Origin: an uncultured Oscillospiraceae bacterium | GTDB lineage: Bacteria; Bacillota; Clostridia; Oscillospirales; Acutalibacteraceae | Direction of reading: 5' to 3' | DNA: 64,000 nucleotides | Assembly: GCA_902490735.1 (NCBI GenBank) | Contig: CABUFC010000003.1 | Location: forward strand, 186,001-250,000 | Part shown: piece by piece, positions 58,524 to 64,000 of the stretch | Numbering within the stretch: the first letter of the stretch is position 1 | Layout of the letters: every line of letters starts with the position of its first letter | Program-made: the position numbers and the translations under genes | Notes under the pieces: generated by a model | Databases searched by the model: none | What the model saw: only the letters and a program-made list of their open reading frames with translations | Told to the model about the DNA's origin: nothing

Positions 58524-59704
58524 GTATTTACTTCCTTTAGCACAAGCTTTTTATTTTGTTCATCTTCGAAATTGTAACGTGCAATTAAAATAAACGAGCA
58601 TGCCATAATGTAAATACCCATACCGTTGGCAAAAAGTCCACCTTCACCAAATCCCATAAAAATAATTGCAAAATATGCCGCCATGCAATACATTTTCTTT
58701 TTTGTATTACAGGTTTTATTTATTTCGGCGGAAATTTTATACATATAAATAATAGTTAAAACTAAAACTATTGCGCCAAACGAACAAAGTACTACCAGAT
58801 GTGAATTGTGGGCGTTGCCTCTTATGTGCGAATAGTTGCCGGTAAGCCATTCTGCACCAAGCTGTTGGAATTCGGAACGCCAAATAGCAACACGTGAATC
58901 CAGTGTTTTTCCTTCATTAACTAAAAAACTAAGCCAGCTATTTTCACCGGCAATATTAACATACGTCAAATAAAACGGAACAAATAATATCGGCAATATA
59001 TTTACAAAAAATACAAAGCCATTTGAAAAATGTGGGGTTCGCCGTAGTTTAATAATTATAATAAGAACAAAAAACAACATTAAAGCAATAAGGGAATTTC
59101 TGGCTTCTGTTTTTGTCAAAATAATATAATCGTATACCGCCACTGCAAATGAAAAAATTCGCCAGGGTATACTATCAAGAACAATAGCTCCAATAACGGT
59201 ATAAAGAACTGACTGTAAAAGCCACATGCCTGTAAAATTCGGGTTGCCAAACCCTAAAACTACTAATTCATGCTGATATTCGGGATAAAAGTTATATGCA
59301 ATAATATATAAAAGACCTATAAACACATTGAATTTTAAAATAAAGTCTTTAGTGGCACGGTTAACATCAATGCAAAAAACCACAAAAAGCATAATTATAG
59401 TCGACGCAAACATAAAGTAGGGCTTAAAATATTCAAAAGAAACTACCTCATTATTTCTGGCCGTATTAATAAGTACAAAAATTATGCTTAATAAAAGGAT
59501 TACAATTAAAAATGAAAAATATACACTTTTAACACGCGAACCTATTATGATAAAATATGACAAAAGAATCAAAAACGAGAACGTAAAAAATAGGCTGGTA
59601 ATTGAGGATCGATGTATTGTAGTAAAAAATATCATCGCAGCGCAAAGTACAAACTCAATAGCCACAAACGCATTGACTTTTTCATTTTTTTTCACAACCT
59701 GCAT
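58520..59704 (-). CDS. O-antigen-ligase/polymerase-like membrane protein (Wzy-like)
   Basis: A 394-aa protein with about ten to twelve membrane helices and a large outside loop near residues 265-305 (SRVAIWRSEFQQLGAEWLTGNYSHIRGNAHNSHLVVLCSFG). This loop, with an Arg and the NAHNSHL motif, is the hallmark of WaaL/Wzy-type enzymes that polymerise or ligate lipid-linked glycans on the outside of the membrane. GGAG precedes the ATG, which starts right after the stop of the fused glycosyltransferase. It is the only polymerase candidate in the window. Confidence 0.85.
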   Translation of the reverse strand: MQVVKKNEKVNAFVAIEFVLCAAMIFFTTIHRSSITSLFFTFSFLILLSYFIIIGSRVKSVYFSFLIVILLLSIIFVLINTARNNEVVSFEYFKPYFMFASTIIMLFVVFCIDVNRATKDFILKFNVFIGLLYIIAYNFYPEYQHELVVLGFGNPNFTGMWLLQSVLYTVIGAIVLDSIPWRIFSFAVAVYDYIILTKTEARNSLIALMLFFVLIIIIKLRRTPHFSNGFVFFVNILPILFVPFYLTYVNIAGENSWLSFLVNEGKTLDSRVAIWRSEFQQLGAEWLTGNYSHIRGNAHNSHLVVLCSFGAIVLVLTIIYMYKISAEINKTCNTKKKMYCMAAYFAIIFMGFGEGGLFANGMGIYIMACSFILIARYNFEDEQNKKLVLKEVNT

Positions 59705-62194
59705 TTACTTTTCTCCTTTCAGCATTTTTTCGTATAAATCATATGTATTTCGGCCGAACACCTGCTTGCTGTAAACGGCAGCAGCGTCAATTGAAATGCT
59801 TTCGTCTTTGCCGGCTTCTATTTGATTTTTTATGGCTTGGCACATACCGTCAATATCGCCATAAGGCAAAAACTTACTGTATTTTTTTATTGCTATGGTT
59901 TCAGGTCCGCCGGAAATAAATCCTACAACCGGTGTGCCGCAGCAAAGGCTTTCGGCACAAATCATCGAAAAGGTTTCGCTTCGGCTTGTAATAACCGTAA
60001 CATCTGCCATGGAATAAAACTGTGCGAGTTTATTTTGATCGCTGATTTTCCCAAGCAGTATTAGATTTTCGGGGACGTTTATTCCCTCTTTATAATCTCC
60101 CGCAACAAAAAATATTATATCTTTTAATTTATTGGCAAGTTCAATTATAAAACTGCCGCCCTTAATATATCCCTTTTTATCGGTAAAATAAGGAGTAGCG
60201 TGAAATACGATTTTTTCGTCGTTAATATTAAGTTGTTGCCTTAAATCTTCGGTATCACGTTTTTTAAATACCGTTGTATCTAAACCGTTTAGAATTGTAA
60301 TATGTTTTTTATCACCCAAAATTTTCGATGAAGCCGCGCGTTCGGTTAAGTACGGGCTTACCGCAGTAACCACCAAATTTTCGTTAAAACCGCAAAATGC
60401 TTTTAACATTTTATTAAATCCCGATTTTGTGCGATTGAATATCAAAGAGCCGCTTTGCACTTTATAATCAGCACAGGAATAGCATCCGGTTTTATATTTT
60501 TCGCAGGTGTAGCACGAACCGCAGCCCGCAGTAAACATAAAATCGGCGTGCAGCGTAAGCACCGTTTTAATTTTTTTGTTTTTAAGATATTTTACTAATC
60601 TGTAAATATTTACAAAATATCCGTTAATGCACTGCAGATGCACAATATCCGGGCGTTCTTTTTTTATGGCGCGAAGCAAACGGTTTGTAGAAAAGAAACA
60701 TCCTCCGTACATTATGCCTGTGATTTTGCTGAATAAATGATTTAATTTAGAATACCATTCGCTGCAAATTTTATATACTCCGGCATTTTTTGTTTTGTTT
60801 AAGCGCCCGTAATAAAATACCGAATAAACGCCGTTTTCTTTTAAATACTCATGCAAATCGCAGGTGATTTTACCGGTGCTCCCGGAGTTATAGACGCAGT
60901 TTATATGCATTACCCTTAAAATATCGCCGGTAAATGCTTTTTTAAGCACCTCGTTAAACCGATGGCAATTTTTTACCGGATCGTGATTTTTTTCTGCAAA
61001 TTTCTTGGCATTTTCAATATAAAAATCACGCTTGGACTTATCTTCTATTATATCTTTAAGCTTGCTTTCAAGCTCGTCTTTATTTTCAATTACAAGGCCA
61101 AGATCATTTTCTTTAAAATACTTTATGCCGGCGATTTGTGAAGAGCCGTAAATAATGGAGCATTTCCCGGAAGCCAGCATATCGGCTATTTTGGTAGAAA
61201 ACGCATATTTTTTATCCTTAATATGGAATTCGGACTGATTTTCAATGTGTATAATAAAGCTGCTTTCGCCTTCAAGGCGTTTAAGCTCGTCATAAGGCAC
61301 GGCGTCATGCATAATTATTCCGTTTTGCTCATTTAGCTCTTTTAGGTGCTCACCCTTTGAAGCAGTATAAACATCAATGTTGTAGCCTAATTTTTTTAAC
61401 GCCTTTCCGATTTCAAGTAAAGGCTCGGCTCTGCCTACCTTCTCACCCAAATTGCCGCCGTAAATAAACTTTACAGCCGAAGTGTCTTTATGCTCATTAT
61501 CGATTTTAGTGTCTGTTGATTTATAGATTACAACCGAAGGCGTTGTAAAGTGCTTATCGTAATCCTTTTTTAAGGCGTCACACAGGTATACGCAAAAAGA
61601 AGAGCGTCTCATCGCCTTTTTTAACGTCCGGTTAAAATTGTGCCTATATATTCTGTAAATAAGTGATCGGCTTTCGTTGGGTTTTAAATAATATGCCTCG
61701 GATTGATGCATAACAAGCGGCACGTTAAGCTTTTTGGAAAGTTTTATTGCAATTTTAATTATATAAGCAAAATCGCCCGGTTGTATTAAAACCAATTCCG
61801 GATTAAATTCTTTTACCCACTGTTTAAATCTTTTTGTATGATAAAGCTTTGTTGACCATAAAATGTTTCGAAGAACAAGTCCAAAAGCGCGATTTTTTTG
61901 TGCGGGCGAATTTGAGGAAGAGGCACATGCTGTGTCCTTTTTTTCGCCTAAGGTTACTACCCTTCCGACTTTGGTTTTAAACGGATGCTTAATTTTTTGA
62001 ACCAGTTCACTGTCTGTAACCATATAGTATTTATTGCAGACAGGAATATCCGGCTGCATATCTTTAATAAAAAACTGCGCCAGCTTATTACAGTCATATT
62101 CTTTAAAATACGATGCCAGTGTGCTGCCCATTGAATTGGATTTTGTAAAAGGGGTATGACTTACAACCAGCACCCGCGGGAGATTATTGTCCAT
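59705..62194 (-). CDS. double glycosyltransferase fusion
   Basis: An 829-aa chain of two GT-B-type glycosyltransferases joined near residue 425. The first half (LPRVLVVSHTPF start, VKFIYGGNLGEKVGRAEPLLEIGKAL near 250, KIADMLASGKCSIIYG near 350) resembles group 1 enzymes but lacks a clean E-x7-E motif. The second half restarts at LRVMHINCVYNSGSTGKITCDL, has the Cys-rich insertion CGSCYTCEKYKTGCYSCADY seen in a GT4 subfamily, then TVITSRSETFSMICAESLCCGTPVVGF near 745 with the E-x7-E motif. The fusion probably adds two sugars in sequence. Neighbour spacing is 0-1 nt on both sides. Confidence 0.85.
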   Translation of the reverse strand: MDNNLPRVLVVSHTPFTKSNSMGSTLASYFKEYDCNKLAQFFIKDMQPDIPVCNKYYMVTDSELVQKIKHPFKTKVGRVVTLGEKKDTACASSSNSPAQKNRAFGLVLRNILWSTKLYHTKRFKQWVKEFNPELVLIQPGDFAYIIKIAIKLSKKLNVPLVMHQSEAYYLKPNESRSLIYRIYRHNFNRTLKKAMRRSSFCVYLCDALKKDYDKHFTTPSVVIYKSTDTKIDNEHKDTSAVKFIYGGNLGEKVGRAEPLLEIGKALKKLGYNIDVYTASKGEHLKELNEQNGIIMHDAVPYDELKRLEGESSFIIHIENQSEFHIKDKKYAFSTKIADMLASGKCSIIYGSSQIAGIKYFKENDLGLVIENKDELESKLKDIIEDKSKRDFYIENAKKFAEKNHDPVKNCHRFNEVLKKAFTGDILRVMHINCVYNSGSTGKITCDLHEYLKENGVYSVFYYGRLNKTKNAGVYKICSEWYSKLNHLFSKITGIMYGGCFFSTNRLLRAIKKERPDIVHLQCINGYFVNIYRLVKYLKNKKIKTVLTLHADFMFTAGCGSCYTCEKYKTGCYSCADYKVQSGSLIFNRTKSGFNKMLKAFCGFNENLVVTAVSPYLTERAASSKILGDKKHITILNGLDTTVFKKRDTEDLRQQLNINDEKIVFHATPYFTDKKGYIKGGSFIIELANKLKDIIFFVAGDYKEGINVPENLILLGKISDQNKLAQFYSMADVTVITSRSETFSMICAESLCCGTPVVGFISGGPETIAIKKYSKFLPYGDIDGMCQAIKNQIEAGKDESISIDAAAVYSKQVFGRNTYDLYEKMLKGEK

Positions 62195-63001
62195 CTATAG
62201 TTTTCTTTCTTTCCTGTTTTTTGTTATTCCTTTATAATAGCAGCGCAATATTTTAAAAAAGCTCATAGAAACGTCGCTGCGGCGTGACATTTTAAATGCA
62301 CTTCTTAATACTAACAGCCTTGAAATATGCGGATATATTTCATCTATTATCATTCCGCTTACAATAAATTTCTTTTCGGTAAAGCCTTCAAACCAGTGGG
62401 AGCTTGATTGGTCAACTTTAGCGATAAATTCCGGCGATAAATAAACATTTAAACCTTTAATAATAAGTTGCTGCAAAAAAATTGAATCTTCGCCGGAATA
62501 GTTTTCGGTGCCGGCACCGAAACGCTCGTTAAATAAAATACCTGATTTTTTTAAACTCTCTTTTTTAATGGCAAGACCGCATACTCCTGCTGAAGTAAGC
62601 TCGGATCTTGCCGCCTTGTGAAATTTAGTTGTGGTTTTCATGCTTATTTGGCGCTCGGAAATACATTCAAGATTAAACTTTATGGCGTCGGCTTCGGGGT
62701 GCGCTTCAAATTCCTTTAAAATGGTTTGGTGTGCACCGTCATAAAGCCATAAATCATCGTCTGCGAACAAAACGCAATCGGCAGTATCGTCTATGTGTTC
62801 CATAGCGATATTGCGATTTTTGCTTAATCCGCGGGTTTTAGTTGTAATAATTATTATTTTTTGAGTGCCTTTAATTTCTTCTTTATAATCTTCGGTATCC
62901 GCTTGATTTGCAATAACCGTATCACAAGAAATATTCATCTTTTTGTAAATATTTATATCCTCGCAAAACATGGTTGTTACAAGCACTTGTAATTTATTCA
63001 T
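62195..63001 (-). CDS. GT-A glycosyltransferase-like protein (family 2-like)
   Basis: A 268-aa protein with features of family-2-like transferases: LQVLVTTMFCEDINIYKKMNI at the start, TTKTRGLSKNRNIAMEHIDDTADCVLFADDDLWLYDG near residues 53-90 where the Asp cluster is the donor/metal site, and GAGTENYSGEDSIFLQQLIIKGL near 165 where the acidic pair is the probable catalytic base. It starts 8 nt after the second licD gene stop. The donor is unknown. Confidence 0.85.
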   Translation of the reverse strand: MNKLQVLVTTMFCEDINIYKKMNISCDTVIANQADTEDYKEEIKGTQKIIIITTKTRGLSKNRNIAMEHIDDTADCVLFADDDLWLYDGAHQTILKEFEAHPEADAIKFNLECISERQISMKTTTKFHKAARSELTSAGVCGLAIKKESLKKSGILFNERFGAGTENYSGEDSIFLQQLIIKGLNVYLSPEFIAKVDQSSSHWFEGFTEKKFIVSGMIIDEIYPHISRLLVLRSAFKMSRRSDVSMSFFKILRCYYKGITKNRKERKL

Positions 63002-63009
63002 AGGCTACC

Positions 63010-63837
63010 TCAAATATATTCAGTATAGTTTTTTTCAGTATCAAATATTTCGGCATGAACTGCGGCTTTCTGTGCTTCTTTGCTTGGAAGCTTCATATAA
63101 TTTCCGTAGCGGTAACTCAAATACTCTTTTATGTGCTTCGAACCCAACAATTCGGTATCCTCAAAAGGAATGTCACATGTTTCTTCAAACATTTGCTTCT
63201 CAAACAGCCCTTGTTTAAAACCGGCCGGGGTAATCCAATAAAAATATGAGTATCCGTCCGTCATATCATCAAAACGGTAAATATCTTTATAAAAACTTTC
63301 GCACAGTGCTTTTTTTGGTAAAAGTTTTAATATAAGCAGGCAAATTTTTTGGCCTGGGGTTTTTGGTTCCCAGTTTCTTTGAGAAAGCCCCACTAAGGTT
63401 ACAAACTTGCATTTGTAAAAAAGCCTTTTTTGAATTCGTTTTTTATTCGGGCATTTGTGCAAAATCATAATGTCAACATATATGCCCTGGTGCATATCTT
63501 TTCTGTCTTTAAAGCTGTGCTCAATAAACGTTGTGCCGTTCATTCTAAGCTTTGCGTATTCAAGATAGTTTTTTGCGGTTTTCCACTCTTGAAGACAAAA
63601 ATCATCTTTTTTTAAGTCCGCAAAATATGCCGTTTTAAACTTTTCGTAATTTTTAGGCGTCATAAAAATATCAAGGTCGTCATCCCAAGGAATAAACCCT
63701 TTATGCCTTACTGCGCCAAGAGCGGTGCCGCCCATTATATAGTATTCAATATTATTTTCCCTGCAGATTCTATCGATATATTTCATTATTTCAAGAATCT
63801 TTATTTGAACTTTTCTTACGTTTTCAGTTTGATCCAA
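63010..63837 (-). CDS. LicD family phosphotransferase (second copy)
   Basis: A 275-aa LicD-family protein with YIMGGTALGAVRHKGFIPWDDDLDIFMTPKNY near residues 33-63, metal site WDDDLD, and YGNYMKLPSKEAQ near the end, closely parallel to the first LicD at 55.4-56.2 kb. The start is TTG at 63837, with AGAAGG 7 nt upstream and the N-terminus aligned with the first copy. A TTG ten codons earlier has no ribosome site and would overlap the previous gene. Two LicD proteins suggest two decorated positions or two different phospho-alcohols. Confidence 0.88.
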   Translation of the reverse strand: MDQTENVRKVQIKILEIMKYIDRICRENNIEYYIMGGTALGAVRHKGFIPWDDDLDIFMTPKNYEKFKTAYFADLKKDDFCLQEWKTAKNYLEYAKLRMNGTTFIEHSFKDRKDMHQGIYVDIMILHKCPNKKRIQKRLFYKCKFVTLVGLSQRNWEPKTPGQKICLLILKLLPKKALCESFYKDIYRFDDMTDGYSYFYWITPAGFKQGLFEKQMFEETCDIPFEDTELLGSKHIKEYLSYRYGNYMKLPSKEAQKAAVHAEIFDTEKNYTEYI

Positions 63838-63850
63838 GCAAAAACCTTCT

Positions 63851-64000
63851 TTAAATTTTTTTTGCAAGATAATAGTATTTACTCATTATTTTTTTAAATA
63901 CCGGAATTTTGGCAAAAGCCTTGGCGAGGATTCTAACAATTTTAAAAATTGCAGTTTTAATTACATACTTTGCAGCGCTTTTTGTATACCGGTGGGGATG
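63851..64000 (-). CDS. 3' end of a further cluster gene, partial
   Basis: The last 49 codons of an ORF that enters from the right edge and ends at TAA 63851-63853. The visible tail is strongly basic and amphipathic (KTAIFKIVRILAKAFAKIPV), like the membrane-binding C-termini of glycosyltransferases. It ends just ahead of the ribosome site of the second licD gene, 13 nt before its TTG, which confirms both ends. Nothing more can be said of its function. Confidence 0.6.
   Translation of the reverse strand, partial: HPHRYTKSAAKYVIKTAIFKIVRILAKAFAKIPVFKKIMSKYYYLAKKI

Noticed and set aside
1..64000. CRISPR array, prophage or insertion sequence
   Set aside because: No spaced direct repeats, transposase, integrase or phage structural genes were seen in any frame; defence-system genes other than the MazF-type toxin were also not seen.

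Overview
The window looks like chromosomal DNA from an AT-rich, endospore-forming Clostridia, probably an Oscillospirales/Ruminococcaceae-like gut bacterium. The evidence is rpoB-rpoC-rpsL in the Firmicutes layout, sporulation genes (spoIIP, spoIIID, a SpoVB-like flippase), a lysine riboswitch, a YerC-nrdR pair, a 6S RNA, and two secreted proteins ending in type I dockerins. Thirteen sigma-A-type promoters could be read by eye, all with 17-bp spacers. No phage, insertion sequence or CRISPR array was seen.

Layout. 1-8.4 kb: rpsL, rpoC and rpoB (minus strand), with strong promoters before rpoB and rpsL. 8.4-13 kb: a 36-codon gene with its own terminator, a dockerin protein with two cysteine-peptidase-like modules, two membrane proteins (the second YesL-like) and L-rhamnose isomerase. 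13-18.2 kb: an SGNH-fold lipoprotein that has lost its catalytic residues, a SpoVB-like flippase and a Na/Pi cotransporter with PhoU domain. 18.2-20.9 kb: an amino-acid ABC importer behind a lysine riboswitch, so probably a lysine importer. 20.9-28 kb: rpsT, spoIIP, an LTA-synthase-like phosphotransferase, a DUF368 protein, an NAD(P)HX dehydratase and a small lipoprotein. 28-34.9 kb: a tight five-gene operon (ApgM-type phosphoglycerate mutase, SGNH hydrolase, tandem class II aldolase, aldolase/SDR fusion, PHP hydrolase) that looks like a sugar-degradation pathway. 34.9-37.9 kb: a degenerate MocR regulator divergent from an ECF S component, tRNA-Ser(GGA), 6S RNA, a DUF1292 protein and an orphan MazF. 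37.9-43.5 kb: one 1845-aa modular dockerin protein without a recognisable catalytic domain. 43.6-47.9 kb: yerC, nrdR, an AraC regulator divergent from a domain-permuted GH3 glycosidase, and spoIIID. 48-64 kb: one long minus-strand surface-polysaccharide cluster with two LicD proteins, a LicC-type cytidylyltransferase, glycosyltransferases, a polymerase and a flippase. It runs off the right edge.

The parts fit a polysaccharide-degrading gut organism: dockerin proteins and GH3 outside, rhamnose-type sugar catabolism inside, and its own probably phosphocholine-type decorated envelope glycan. The most unusual theme is four paralogues or domains that keep their fold but have lost catalytic residues: the SGNH lipoprotein, the second aldolase domain, the MocR PLP domain, and the first peptidase module.

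All calls were made by reading the sequence; no database search was run. Gene starts were moved where a Shine-Dalgarno sequence and signal peptide supported it.
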